From Dermatemys mawii (Eukaryota; Chordata; Testudines; Dermatemydidae), in the NCBI GenBank assembly GCA_007922305.1, contig ML677373.1:15985071-16049070 (forward strand): 64,000 nucleotides of DNA, given 5' to 3'. Each line of letters begins with the position of its first letter. The first letter of the stretch is position 1. The notes below the pieces were generated by a model, which had not been told where the DNA came from, did no database searches, and saw only the letters and a program-made list of their open reading frames with translations. Shown here piece after piece: positions 24,688-37,460 of this stretch. A program made the translations under genes and the position numbers.

Positions 24688-24935
24688 TAAGAATGGCCAT
24701 ACTGGGTCAGACCAAAGGTCAATCTAGCTGTGTATCCTGTCTTCTGAGAGTGGCCAATGACAGGTGCCCCAGAGGGAATGAACAGAACAGGTCATCATAA
24801 AATGATCCATCCCCTGGCTCTCATTCCCAGCTTCTGGCAAACAAAGGCTAGGGACACCATTGCTGCTCATCCTGGCTAATAGCCAGTGATAGACCCATCA
24901 TCCATTAATTCGTCTAGTTCTATATTGCCATGATA
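24688..24935 (-). mobile_element. CR1 LINE, 3' UTR fragment
   Basis: The left edge reads 'ataagaatggccatactggg' and 'tcagaccaaaggtcaatcta', the reverse complement of the CR1 3' terminus. The body follows the same 3' UTR as the 7023-7650 copy ('caggtgccccagagggaatg', 'ttctggcaaacaaaggctag', 'ctggctaatagccagtgat'). It breaks off before any coding sequence. Confidence 0.9.
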
Positions 24936-26089
24936 GAGGCTTATGTCTTCCAGCTTAACTGTCTGCAGGTATAATACAGTCCAAGAGTTATGTAGATTGC
25001 TGCCCTCAAGACCAGAGGGGAAAAACCTGTCAGCTTTGGCACTATTGCACATGGCAGCTGCATCCTTGGTTGGTCACAGATCTTGGCTGTGTTGCAAGCA
25101 GAAGTAGTCAGCATCCAGTCAGCTTCGCTCACTAAAGCCTTGTAGTATTTTTTCTAACATTTGCATTGCTGAGCTAGGCACTCAAGGACACTCTCCACGC
25201 CTGTGCACCGAATACTTTAGCCACTTGGGTTACTGTAGTGTACGCAGAAATTCTGCATTGTGGGTGGGGGGGGAGTTTTGTCATGAATTGTATCCCCAGA
25301 GTGTACATGTAACCTCAGAGAGACCTTGAGCTTCCCAGTGTGCAGAGCAAGATGTAGGTGCCTAACTCCAATTGGTTTCAATGGGAGTTAGGTGCCTAAA
25401 TACCTTTAAGGTTCTGTGCCTTAGGTGTCTGAGTCACTTAACTTCTTTTGAACTTTTTACTCCTAGTAAGGATTAGAATCTGCTTTCTCCACTTCACATG
25501 CTTTTTAACATTTATCCCTGCGCAGTTTGAGAACTAGTTCTGTAATCTTACCCCAATGCCTTATTAACTATAATTACTGTGAAATGTGCATCATTGCCCT
25601 TTATGTGGCTTATATAATAAAGTTTCAACTCTGTTTGCAAGGGATTTTCACCGGGAATGAATATGACACACTGCGTGCAAGCTAGAAAGAGTCATGTTTT
25701 ACCTACTATTCATTCCCATTGGTCCCATTCCCTGTATGATGTCCTAGATTTACAGAATACAAATTATACCACTTACTCAACACACCAGGCCCAATAAGAA
25801 ATTCAAAGATTTCTAAATTGGCATATCATGTCTATGACTCATTTAAAGGAAAGTGTGCAATCTGCATCATTAATTTAAGGAGAAAAATATATGTGTGTGT
25901 TAGTTGCATTTATAAGAGTCTTATGGAGCGTGTATCTATTCTGTACCTAAGTATAGGTAAGTATTGTATTTAAGTATGTATGTAAGGACTGGTATATTGG
26001 TGTGTGAGACAAAGGACTTGGATACTCACTTCCCATTAAAATTAATGGGAATTGATCTTTCAAACCTCCCATGTGGCTTAGACAAACGG
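24936..26089. other. Non-coding stretch with a palindromic repeat
   Basis: No gene. An inverted repeat near 25355-25398 is annotated separately. The rest is AT-rich. Confidence 0.4.
25340..25430. repeat. Palindromic 'taggtgcctaactcc' element
   Basis: The words taggtgcctaactcc (25355-25369) and ggagttaggtgccta (25384-25398) are inverted copies matching at 13 of 15 positions around a short spacer. The right side continues 'aatacctttaaggttctg'. A relative is at 37345-37460, so it is a dispersed palindromic repeat. Transcripts would fold into a hairpin. Confidence 0.6.
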
Positions 26090-26325
26090 CCCTACAGTGT
26101 GTCCAGTGGTTAGGGGAACAAACTAGGTCTGAGCAGATCTGGCTTGTGTTCCTGCTTCTGCCACTGGCTTCTGTGCCACTGTAGGCAAGTCACTTTACCT
26201 GTTGGTGCTTCCGTTTTCCCCATCTGTACCATGGAATTATTGATACTTAACTCCTTTGTAAAGCACTTTGAGATCTAGGGTTGACAGCACAATGTAGAGA
26301 TGTAGGTAGTATTATTAATTATTAT
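26090..26325 (+). repeat. MIR-type SINE, near full length
   Basis: Runs from a tRNA-like start ('gtgtccagtggttaggggaa') through 'gttcctgcttctgccactgg', 'gtaggcaagtcactttacct', 'ttccgttttccccatctgta' and 'taaagcactttgagatctag' to a 'gtagtattattaattatta' tail. The order matches the sense strand. It is one of the most complete copies in the window. Confidence 0.85.
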
Positions 26326-27334
26326 ACATGGAATTTATATGGTTACACTAACGTAAAATGTGTCTTTACTTGGTATAGTATCTGACATAGATCCTCTGTA
26401 CCAAAACCATTTCAAAGAGTGAAATAGTACAATTGTGTAGGCCAATTCTGCAATCCTTTCTCGTGTGGAGTAGCTCTTAATGATGAGCCCCAGATGAGTG
26501 GGGGTCAAGTTCTCTGAAGATTTCAAAAACAAGAAGAGAAGATCGGGACAGGGTTCAGGGAAGAGTGGAAATCCAGTGGAGATTCATGGGGATCGGTGTG
26601 ATATGGCTATGCAACTTTTAGCTGTAAGAACCTGGTAGCAGCATTCTGCACATGTTAGGGTTAGGCAAATTGGGATTTAAACTGATTTTAGGGAGGGGAG
26701 TAAGATGTTTTGAGGATCACCCAGACTACTTCAGGGTTCTCTCACTGCCCGCCTTGTAACTTTGGCTGTCTTCATGCTATGGTGCTGTGGCTCAGAGGTT
26801 TAACACAAGTAGCCAGCCTACAAGGTTGCGTTAGGTTTCACCCTGGATTCCACCAGTCTAGTTACTCCTTGTAGGGTGACTTCAGTAACCCCTTCCGGTC
26901 CCAAATCTCCTCAAATCCATATCCCTGAGTTCTTAACTACTGGAGACTTGGACTTCTGGTTCGTCACCCCACAGGGCGTGAAACCTGCCCACAATATCAC
27001 TTCACTTTGGGGGACACACACCCTCACACACATGCTTTGTGACACACATCTCACAGCTTGCACACCAGAGATCTGCTTGGGGTAAAAAAGAATATTTAAG
27101 AGAAAAGTCATAGATTCAAAGATGAATAGTAAGGAAAAGCAAACATATATATGGTACACAGAAAATAAACACATAGATGCAACCTCAGGCTTTACAGTTC
27201 TATATTAGCTAAATTCCCTTTTCTAATAGAAGTTACCTATTGCCCCGGAACACTTTCCTAGCCTGCCCTCTGTCCTACAGGGGGTTCATCAGTGTTTGGT
27301 TTTTTCTCCTTCTCTCAGGGCAGCTGTACACTAT
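26326..27334. other. Non-coding stretch, nothing recognised
   Basis: Short frames only. The region 26900-27080 has CA-rich words (cacacaccctcacacaca) but no defined repeat ends. Confidence 0.4.
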
Positions 27335-27605
27335 GGGACTATGTCAACCTAAGTAACACAACTCCAGGTACGTGAATAACATAGCTGGAGTCGACGTACC
27401 TTAGGGCAACTTATTGCGGTGTCTGCACCACACTGAGTTGAAACTCTCCTGTTGACTTACCTCATGTTTCTCATTCCGGTGCAGTATCGGAGTCAACGGG
27501 AGAGCTATCAGTGGTCAATTTAGTGGGTCTTCACTAGATCTGCTAAATCAACCCTGGTGGATCGATCGCTGTGCATTGATCCCCCGGTAAGTGGAGACAA
27601 GCCCG
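27335..27605. mobile_element. 'gtctacact' inverted-repeat element, diverged relative
   Basis: Left part 'ctgtacactatgggactatg' and right part 'ccggtaagtggagacaagcc' flank an interior with 'ggagtcgacgtaccttaggg', 'cggagtcaacgggagagcta' and 'gtggatcgatcgctgtgcat'. It shares theme and size with the copies at 15381 and 50623 but is more diverged. Confidence 0.5.
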
Positions 27606-28178
27606 AACAAACACTAGTAATTCATGGTTACACAGAGAGGGACAAACTCCCCGCTTCATTAGTTTTTCAAGACAGAGGTTTTCTTTTCAGCTTCAGTGTC
27701 TTTCCATTAGTTTGAAAGGTCCACTGTTGTCTTTCCCTAGATTGTAGGATACTAGGTGCTTGAAGTTTGTTTCATATAAACAACTAGCATGGGAGCTGCC
27801 CCTTCTTGCCCACTTTCTTCTTCACACTGCTGTGAGGTGATGCTGTGGCTGCAGCCTAGTTACAATTACAATGTTCTACACATATCTACATGTATACATT
27901 CGTAACCAAAACCTGTCCACACCTCTCCTGATGGTCATCACATTTAGAATATTGCAAGCTTTCATAAAAGACCTTACTTGACACATATTTGTGTGCAATA
28001 ACATTGTATACAACCAGTTGATTCAATTGCTTATTATTTGGGGTTCAACCCCCGTGTTCTTTCCAAGGGGTGACTGGACCCTGATTGTGATAGGGAGTCA
28101 TAGAAAAGGCAAGAGGAAATGGAGTAATGACTTATATGGACCCATGAGAGAGGACGAACTAATGTTGGAAGCAGGTTA
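27606..28178. other. Non-coding stretch, nothing recognised
   Basis: No repeat ends or coding character seen. Confidence 0.4.
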
Positions 28179-28499
28179 CAGTATTGTCAATTCCAAATGT
28201 TCAAAAATCATGACTCAGGCTCACCAAAAAACATGACATTGGGTCTAAAATCATGAGATTATGTAAAAATAATAGATCTGGTGTTCTTTTTATTTGGCTT
28301 TTGCTTTTTGAGCCTTTCTGGTGCACTGGGGTCAAATTTTGAAGCTTTCTCCACAGCCACAAGGGCTAGAAACTCACTTTTTCTTTAAGAATGAAGGCTA
28401 AAACCATCACATGTCCACTTGACTCTAGGAGCTGGGGCTTTAAGGAAAACAATAATGATCATGGGACTCATGACAAAATCATGAGAGTTGGCAACACTG
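28179..28499. mobile_element. hAT-type non-autonomous element (321 bp)
   Basis: Left end cagtattgtcaattcc and the reverse complement of the right end, cagtgttgccaactct, match at 12 of 16 positions and begin CAGTG/CAGTA as hAT ends do. Next to the ends are 'aatcatgactcagg' and 'gactcatgacaaaatcatg', which are also inverted. The interior has no frame. The 8-bp flanks (gcaggtta and attttccc) do not match, so the insertion is old or the ends are slightly misplaced. Confidence 0.6.
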
Positions 28500-31400
28500 A
28501 TTTTCCCACATCTGCCTACTGCAGGGTTCTTAACACCTTCCTCTGAAGCATATGGGACTGGTCATTGTCAAAGGCAGAGCACTGGATCTGTTCCAGTCTG
28601 GCTATTCCCATGATCCATATGAAGTTGTCAGTAATAATCAGACCTGTCATCCATTGGATATAAAGATAGGTGCACACATAGAGTTTCTATCACCATGGCA
28701 ATTTTTAGGTCATGAGAATGTTATTGTAATAACTGCACTGGATTAACAGAGGCAAACGAAAATGTTAACTATATATCAGGATAAAATCACTGGACACATT
28801 TTTGGGCACTAATGAAATAGCACTAAATTGAAATTAAGTAAGCAGACGTAGCAAACTGAAATCTCTAGTTCTTCATTTGGGTAGCACAATCTGTTATTCT
28901 AAATTAAATTTCCAAAGGAGTAAGTTTTCAGATGTTACATACTTCATAGCTTACAGGGACACTATCTAATTAGCTATTTATATGCAAGGCATACTAAAAG
29001 ATAATTAGAAACATGGATTATGCAAAGGCAATTAGACTGACAGAGGGCAAAGGAAGCTAACATATTAAATCAAATTTGTATATATTCTTATATAGTTTAT
29101 CATGTGTCGTTTGGGTTGTATTACATTAATACTTCATTTAATGTGTTGTTACAGATAATACTGTAATCCACTAATTTGTAAATTAAACATGTGCTCTTCT
29201 AAATACAGCATCCAGTCGCCCAACAAATCATTTAAGCCTCCGGGAAACGTTAATTTCAGTTACACATGCATTCAGTCTCTTGAGAAGTGCCCAGTGCATC
29301 TTTAATTGCCTCCATTGCCTGTAACCAATTACCCCTTTGAAGAAGGGATATTGCTGCCTTTATAATATTTTATTACATTCCAAATACTTATATTGCCAGG
29401 GGAGTGGTGATCAAACACGAGGGAAGTTTCTCGTTGCACCAGCCAAGGAGCAGAGGGAGCTGTGGGAACGTGCTACTTCCTCAAGCTATGGAGCGGAGGA
29501 AGAGCGCTTCCTCTGTGTTTAGCAGAAGAGGAGAAGGCTGGAGGTGGGTTCCCCACTTCTTCCCCTGTGCCAGCATAACCCACTGAAGGAAGGCCAGGAT
29601 AATATTGCTATTAGAAATATGTCTATAAATCCCTCATGTGTGAATTAAGGATTTGAACATGGGGAGGAAAGAGGGGTGAGGATCTTCTAATGTATGAGAT
29701 GGGCATCTACAGGAAGAAGAGATATTGACGAGGCTTTTACCCCATGACTGGGAGAATACATTGAGACTGCCTGACCTATCTACTTTTTACATTATGAAGA
29801 TAGGTGCTAAATACAGTTTCCTCTCAAGGAAAGATATGGACCATTTCAGAGTCTCATTGTGTGGCAGTCATGTGACAATATTGCAGGCTTTGCAACAATG
29901 AGTGATGTGACTAGTTCTCTTTCCAACCAGTTGAAGAATCTATAAGATGTGCTGCCCGTAATCTGCGAAGTCTCTAGTAGAATCTTCACAGTACTTCGCT
30001 CTGAGTAAGGAAGAACAGAGGCAGATTCATCCCTCCAGAGGGATTCCAGCTTCTTCTTTCCACTTTGTCCTGGCTAAGAGTGGAGATGAACAGTGGATAG
30101 CATTTAGCCACTAGTTACATTGGAAATATGGGAAGACACCTGTTTTGGAGGTAACGCTTCTTGGAAGGAGGTGATGTGCCCATGTGTGCATCTGAGCATA
30201 ACTTAGGTTGAAATTAAATTTGATGGAAGGGACTCAAATAATATTCTTCTCATATGGAGTGTTTATAATCTGAAGTGACTCCTAGATATGAAATAAGATG
30301 TGACTCTTACCCCACGACTCAGAGAATATCTGACTGGTGACATTTTTTGTTTCTTCTACTCCTTGAAACTCCCAAAAGCTGCTGGAAAGAGACCTATTGG
30401 AATGTCATAGAAGGGGAAAAGGTGTGTCCCATTTTATTACAAATCAGTGTTTAGGAGTGGTTAATGCATCAGGAAGCCAGCATTTGTCCACATCCCTCAG
30501 ATGATAGCCAAAATATTTTAAAGATGTTTTGAGGGAGAATCCTGGATTGTGTTTGTTAAAAACCAAATATTTTAATTGAATGAAGGAAAATCTGGGAGCT
30601 TGTTTGTGAGGATGAGGATCACACTTTATTTGTTTTATTAAATCTGAAAAAGACCTCTGCAAACACCCAGTAAAACCACTCAAGTGAAGTATTTATTTGA
30701 TTGGGGGAAGGGTAGATAAGATTTATCATCAATTTCAACCCATTTCTCATGGAAAATGACTATATGCAGCTTTTCAACAACACAGCAGACTCCCAACATT
30801 TCACAAACCCTCCTTTCAGTTACATCATTGTAAATCCAAAGTAACTCCGGTGAAATCTGAACATAGACTAGTGTACTGAAAGCAGAATTTAGCCCCTAGA
30901 CTGTGCGTCTTGAACATTTATTCATCAGCCTATAATGGAATGAAATTTGTCATCTTAACTGAATTTCTGGATGAGAACCAATGGATCATTAGTCTTAATT
31001 ACAATACATCAATGTCATACTAGTAAGATTTATATCTAATGAAATAATTTCTGTGATTTAATGTACTGTCATTGCCAAGTTCCCCCCAATAGCTATAGAT
31101 ATCCAAACCTCTTTTCTTTACATTATTTTCAGATTGATTCATCCACTAGGATCCAAATTTACAGGCAACATATTGACCTTAAGAGGTGGCTACATATTAA
31201 CAATGCAGTGAAAATATATTAGTCCATCTAGAATACAAAATGGAACACCTAATATAGCAGGTAGTTACACATATTCATCACTAGCAGAGCTGGGACAAAT
31301 AGTTTGTTCACCAAAATGTAGTTTTGGTCAACCCAAAACTCTGTGATTTTGACACTACTAGTTTTAGCCCCACAAAACTGGGGAACTTGAGGGAAAGGGG

Positions 31401-33149
31401 GAGGCTGGGTGGCCTCCCTTTATAACCTTTAGCCCCAGGATGTCATTCTCATGCTCTCTCTCTGGCCTAATGAATAGTAATTGTAATTATGAATTGCCAC
31501 TCTGAATGAGATTGAACATTCTTTGGGCCAGAGTGAGTGAGGGAGAATGACTCTACAGACTAGGGCATTCACCAAAGATCTAGAGAGCCAACCTAAGTGA
31601 AGAGAAATTGAGACAGTAGCAAGCTGCATAGATGATGCTGCTGCACAGTGAGATTCCTTCCTTAAGTGTAAATGGGTCCTTGTGTCACCTCATGATGCTT
31701 GTTTTCTTATCTAAGGAATTTTCTACCTTAACAGTCAGACTGAATTTGTAGAACTTGAATTACTTTGGGATAAAGTTGAGGGAGGGCCCTCAAAACGAAG
31801 CTTTCTCTCTGCCCAAGGATGAACACACAAATCTCAAGCCTTTAAATTATCCTGGCCTTACAGAGTAGAAAATTCCCTGCTGGAAAGATGGGATTTTAAA
31901 GGTAGATCTGTCTGATTAATAGTGAGCTCATAATAGGGGTCCCAACCCTACAATCACTTCTCCACATGCTTAACTTTATTACCATGAGTGGAAACTAATG
32001 GGACTACTCATCCTAATGAAGTTAAGTGCATGTTAATGGCTGAAGGACTGTGGCCTTATTTGACTATTTGTTGTGTTTATTACATTATTTTTGGTGTAAC
32101 ATCTTTTTCATGATCTTGTCAGCTTCTGGAGTTGCCTGAAAAAAATTATAGCTATTCACACACCTATAAATGAAGTTCACAAATCTAAAAGTATGCATAA
32201 ATAATATTTTAAAGTATTCTGTCAGTTGTAGTCTGACTGCCCCTGTAACTGATTTGTTAACTCAGTTGTAAAAAACAAACAAACCACCAGCCACAATCCG
32301 CTTGCAAGCAAATTTTGCAGGAGCTAAGAAAATCATTGTGCTGGTGGGATACTCCTGCTGAGAGCTGGAGAAGCTGAAGGATTGTCCATGTGGCACATCA
32401 GTGGAACACCTTGATACATATACTAGGTATCTTTTGTTGGGAGTGTAGCTGTTCCCAAAACCAGTTTAGAGCTGGATGCCAGGCCATAGCTGCTCTGGTT
32501 TGGTGGATGGATTTTGGAGATAGAAGCTGCATCTGCATTTGCCTTTGCTGCTTGGAGCTGCTAAGTAGCAGAAAGCATGAATAGGGAAAAGGCAGGACGT
32601 CATTCTGACTAGCCTTTTGTGGGAGTCAGGGGCACTTTGCATGTTGGAACAGCTGCTTAGCATCTGGCAGGATCAGGCCCTAGATAATGTTGAAGTGTGA
32701 AGCTAAAACACTCCTTCCTGTGCTAAAGTAAAGGGAAAGTCCTGGGCATTCCCACTTATTGTGTCTGCTCTTTATTACTAACAGAAACAATGATTAACTA
32801 GGGAAGGAAGCAGTGTTATGTGACTACCCATGAAATGCTCTTATAACATCAGAGACGGTTCAGCCGTGTGCAAGCAAAGTAAAACCAAATTCTGCCACGC
32901 TTACTAACTCCATGTTGTACCTCCTAAATCAGGTTAGCCCCCTTTAACAGGATTACTCACAGAGTAAATGAGCTACTCAGTGTAAGCAAGGATATTATAA
33001 TCAGGCCCACAGGGATTAGTTTGTGCCTTGAAAGTCTAAATTTCCCTTGTGAAACAGTTTTCCCCAGTTGTCTCTTCAGTCTGAAGGAGCTGTCTGTCAC
33101 AAGCCATGTTAATGTTCCCCTGCATCCTTGTATTCATCACTTCATGTAA
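28500..33149. other. Long AT-rich non-coding stretch
   Basis: No gene recognised. The part at 28860-29340 is unusually rich in homeodomain-type words (CTAATTAG, AGATAATTAG, GTTAATTT, TCTTTAATTG) and looks like candidate conserved regulatory DNA. At 30810-30900, 31965-32060 and 32930-33010 there are pieces of the old palindromic repeat. At 31285-31400 there is a start of the 'caaaatgtagttttggt' type repeat related to 48060-48530. Confidence 0.4.
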
Positions 33150-33910
33150 CCTGGTGGCTTGCCCATGGGCTGGAGAACCTGGGGCTAAGACAGGCCTGAT
33201 TACAGGAGGAGCCACCCTTGGGTTGAACCAGGAGGTCCCACTGTAAAAGGCAGCAGGAAGCTGCTTGGAGGCATGTGGACCATGTAGTTGAGAAAGGAGC
33301 TGAGTGTGTCAGAGGCAGGATGTCTGGCAGGAAGCTGGGAAAGCCCAGGATGCTCAGCTAAGTCTGTAGATGTTCTGCAGGGAGTGAGAAGGCTCCTGTA
33401 GGGTCCTGAGTCAGCAGGGGGAAAGCGCAAGAAGCAAAACAGTGTGAGGAAGGCTCTTCCGGCAGGGAGAGGCCCGGTCCAAGAGGCAGGGAAGAGACTG
33501 CTAAGACCAGTGGAGAAGAATAAACTCCAGGAAGGAGATATTGGGAATCAGACAGACCCTCAGAGGGGCTTAAACTGGAGTGAAGATGGTGAGAGTTTGT
33601 GCTCTTTTTTGAAACACTGTTATTTTGGATTACTGGGAAAGAGAGAGTGTGAGACTGAACTGGGCCCGGGGCTCTAGATGGCTAGTGTGTACCCAGTGGA
33701 CAAACTAAATGGGACCCCTTGTGGGGATTGTTTGACCTGCCCTTGAACTGTGAGTTCTTAAAGGGCTCTGAAGAAGTGGGGGAACGGAGGCAGGGCACCA
33801 TAGAGTGATCGCTGGCCATGAGGTCAGGGGAGGGGTTGCTCGAGAGGCAGTTGCACTTTACCACAGAGCATTTTGGTTAAATAACTTTTGAGGGGGCCTG
33901 ATTAAAAATG
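33150..33910 (+). mobile_element. GC-rich LTR-like interspersed repeat
   Basis: The segment is sharply GC-rich against AT-rich flanks and resembles a turtle repeat I recognise ('ggcttgcccatgggctgga', 'ccactgtaaaaggcagcagg', 'ggggcttaaactggagtgaa', 'gagggggcctgattaaaaa'). A TATA-like ctgtaaaagg near 33241 and AATAAA at 33519-33524 on the plus strand fit an LTR promoter and polyadenylation layout, about 280 bp apart. I could not identify TG...CA ends with a target duplication, so the class is uncertain. Confidence 0.45.
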
Positions 33911-35329
33911 TCTTGATTTCCCTGTTAGCACCATGGAATTTCCACATGAAAAGTGCCACAGAGCTGTGACTCATGAAGGAACGACGAGACCCTTTCACTA
34001 CAGGACATAAACCAGCCTTTTGGATTCACGTAGTTACCCCCTCAAAATGACCAAGTGTTTGGGAGCGTTGCTTAGATTTCAATATATCTGTTAGCAGAAA
34101 GCAAAACTTTAAAGTTGGCTGCTGTAAGGAATCTCTCCAAAGGAAATCCAAAATGACAGCCCAGCATATCACAATTCTTGCAAAGAAATCTGTGCATGGA
34201 ACTGTATGCTCATGGCACTTGGAAAGTGACAATACTGTGCAGTAGGCTTCTGGAGACCAAAGCATATGGTCATTTTGGAAGCCTTGAATGTATTCAAAAC
34301 AAACCCAATGTTCTAATCTAAACGGTTTGCTTTAAGCAAAGGCCATCATTAATATACTTGCCTCTGAGTCATGTTGCTCATACAATTCTCTAGTCTTGAA
34401 GGCTAATTAGCTTTAATATTCACATAAGAATAGCACAATCTCCTCTATTAAATGAAACCTTCAATTAGATAGCTCACCACATCCAAATCGTATTGTCACT
34501 ATGGATTGAGAACGAGGCCTGTGTCTGTTCCACATTTCTCTCCTGACATTTCTTGAAAGAGCTTTTCTGCTAGTGGTGAATCATAGAAATTAGAGAAGGA
34601 AAAGACCTGTTCACATGAGGCCACCATTCTGTTGCCTACAGTATGTCTGGTTTTAATTGATTCACACCACAGGATTGCCATATTTTCCTTGGGAAACTAT
34701 TCCACACTTTACCAGACCTCACTGTTAGGGCGGTTCTCAGTGGCTGGCAAACTTTGAAAGGATTCCATATAGTCCAGCTAAGGTCAATAAATGCCGATCC
34801 ACGTTTTCTGAGGTCTGGGGCATGTGGGCCAGGGTCATGTAAGTGGGTCCAAAACAAAAGTATGATACTGGTCTATGGCAGCATGATGCCAGCATGCAAG
34901 ATTACATGCTTGAGCATGTGTGGTTACAAGAAAATACGTTAGTGCTAGTACCATGCTAACTAATTGGATTCTAGAAGCAGGTTTTAGGCATTTCCAGTTC
35001 GCCAATGCTGGGAAATGGGCAGGGATGCATTTGTTGTATTTTAAAAGTTACCTAACATTTTCCAACCCTTTCCACACAAGCGTCCCCAAAAATAGTGTCA
35101 CTTGTACCATTGCTGGTATCAGCTGGCTCATCCATTTCTAATTTTAAAATACACAACGTGAGGTGGATGAACTCTGCAATAGAATTTTCTCTTGAATATG
35201 CATTTAAGCAAGTAACTCTACCAGTTAGGGCATGGAGGCAACGTTGTGTCACTTATGTAACTAATCACCATAGCATGGAATTTGAATGGTGATTGGTGAT
35301 CATTCACAACTTCTTTGTTTCTTTAACAG
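33911..35329. other. Non-coding stretch, nothing recognised
   Basis: No repeat ends or coding character seen. Composition is AT-rich. Confidence 0.4.
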
Positions 35330-35427
35330 GCCAACAATTACACTGCAGAAGTGCAAGACTAGATTAGAATGACCAGTACATTCAAGAGTTTCACATGTGT
35401 TGCCGGGGCAAGTGAACAGAGAAAGAG
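35330..35427 (+). other. Candidate non-coding exon (splice signals only)
   Basis: A strong polypyrimidine tract and acceptor (ttctttgtttctttaacag, ending 35329) is followed 98 bp later by a consensus donor (AG|gtaggt at 35428). All three forward frames contain a stop inside, so it cannot be an internal protein-coding exon. It could be an exon of a long non-coding RNA or untranslated region, or a chance pairing of signals, which is common in 64 kb. No branch point or expression evidence is available. Confidence 0.2.
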
Positions 35428-35539
35428 GTAGGTTAATAAAATCACTGATCTGGTCTGAATTATACAGTGATTTCTACACACAACACTTAAGAATGGGATT
35501 TAGTCCTTCTCCCCAATGCACTCCTTGTATTCTTTATTC

Positions 35540-36372
35540 CATGATGTCCATCCTTCTGACCACATGATATTGGCAGGTCTGACCCAGAGTATATCAGGGA
35601 TCTGGAAGAGGAGGGTGAAGGATTCGGGCGCAGGCTCTGTTCTCATCTATCCTCCTGATTGAGTGTAAGGGCGCAGGAAGGGACAAGAATATCCAGAGAT
35701 GAATGCGTGGCTGCGTGGTGGCTCCAGCTTCCTTGACTGCGGGATGCTCTTCCAGGAAGAAGGTCTGCTGGAAAGAGATGGAGTCCACCTGACCAAGAAG
35801 TGGAAGAGCATCTTTGGTCAACTTGCCAACCTAATGAGGGAGGCTTTAAATTAGGTTCAAAGGAGGCAGGTGACAAAAGCCCACAAGTAAACGTAAAAAA
35901 TATGACCTTTGCAGAGGGCTAGATGTTGGGCTGGGGGAGACTGAAGGGAGGGGAAATTACAGTAGGGTCATAGGAGGAATAAGAAGGAAATCAATGAGGG
36001 AATATGCTGAGCATCTTGGATGTCTATACAAAGATGCAAAGAGTATGGGGAATAAGCAGCAAGAACTGGAAATATTAGTACATAGGGATCTAGCTTGTTC
36101 AGGAAGCAGAGGTGGGATAAAAAGGAAGGAGGTGTATTGTTAAACATCACGAATATAAACACTTGTTCTGAAATCCAGAAGAAGTTGACATAAAGTACTT
36201 TATTAAGTGACCTAGATAAGTTGTGGAATCCCCATAATTGGGTGGTTTTAAGAACAGGTTAGACAAACACCTGTCAGGAATTGTCTAGGTTTACTTGATC
36301 CTGCCTCAATCTAGCGGCTGGACTTGATAATTTTTGATATCTCTTCTAGTCTTGCATTTCTGTGATTCTATA
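35540..36372 (+). mobile_element. CR1 LINE with internal deletions
   Basis: Three separated parts of CR1 occur in the right order. At 35580-35880 is the early region ('ggtctgctggaaagagatgg', 'gtccacctgaccaagaagtg', 'gggaggctttaaattaggtt'). At 35985-36170 is the start of the endonuclease frame ('gagcatcttggatgtctat', 'tatggggaataagcagcaa'). At 36215-36372 is the 3' UTR ('ggtttacttgatcctgcctc', 'ggctggacttgataattttt', 'tttctgtgattctat'). The whole reverse transcriptase is missing, so the copy is dead and spans only about 830 bp of a several-kb element. Confidence 0.85.
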
Positions 36373-37344
36373 TTGTTCATGTGTAGAATTCACTTTTTAT
36401 GCTCAATAAGTTAATTAAACACCTTACTATTCGAGGAGTATTGAAGTTCCTATTAGGCAAATGGAATTCCCTGCTGCTTTCTCACCGTTATGGTTGGATT
36501 TTGTATTATGGCACCCTAGAGGTTAAGTTAATGTCAAATATAATTTGGCATAAATACCATGAAGTCTGTTACTGTCTTTAGAGCAACCTTGACAGGTGCT
36601 TGCATATATCTGCTTGATAGGAAGCTATAGGGAATGACAACTTGCTGTTTAGTACATCACTACAAATGGCTCAACATAATTTCCTTTATGAACGTTTTGG
36701 ATTTTTATAAGTATTGTATAAAGAAAATACAGCCTTTTCTATCATTAGTAAAGCTAAGCCCTAGAGTTTTCCAAATGAAATGTAACTGTCTCCATTGGTA
36801 AAATCATCTAAACCCACATCTGGTTCAGAAAACTAAGATGCCATGTAAGAGCTCTTTGTTATCCATGTAGTCTGTACTTAGAGTTTAATTTAATATTTGA
36901 AGTCATTTGATCTATGAGTGGAAATATTCTCTATCAATCTTCCATTGTAGGGTTTTTTTTTTACTGTCCCTCATTAGCCTTCTGTGCTGCCCAAGGTGTG
37001 GCTTTGCATCTCTCAAAGCTGTCAGGGAAGTTTGTTCAACTGTTAACCCTCATGTCCTTCCACCCATTCACCAACAAAAGTCTTGACATGCTAAAAGTCA
37101 TTGGAAATAGAGAATTAAACAATAAAACCCAAATCGACATGGAAATCATTGCTTCCATGACAACCATGGCAAAATGCCAACCTCTCTAACAAAAGAAATT
37201 GATGCAAATTGGAATGCGATTGAAATAATGCTGAAAAACAAACACATGCTTATCGGGTAAATAACTTATCCCAAAGACAACAGATACATTAGCAATAAGG
37301 TGTTTAAAATAATGTACTCCCCACACCCCACAATTAAAAGTTGG
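36373..37344. other. AT-rich non-coding stretch
   Basis: No gene or defined repeat recognised. A 91-codon open frame at 36914-37189 has no family resemblance and lies in AT-rich DNA. Confidence 0.4.
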
Positions 37345-37460
37345 ATCAAGGGACAGATTTTTAAAGGTAGTTGGGGACCAGGTTTGTAAAGGTATTTAGC
37401 CACCTACCTCCCACTGATTTCAATAATAGGTGCCTAAATATATTTTAAAACCTGGGACGG
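37345..37460. repeat. Palindromic 'taggtgcctaaat' element
   Basis: Left arm 'cagatttttaaaggtagttg' and right arm 'taggtgcctaaatatatttt' with 'aaaacctgg' are imperfectly inverted around 'cccactgatttcaataat'. It shares words with the element at 25340-25430. Confidence 0.5.

Noticed and set aside
28171..28507. 8-bp target duplication for the element at 28179-28499
   Set aside because: The flanks gcaggtta and attttccc do not match. I kept the element on its inverted ends only.
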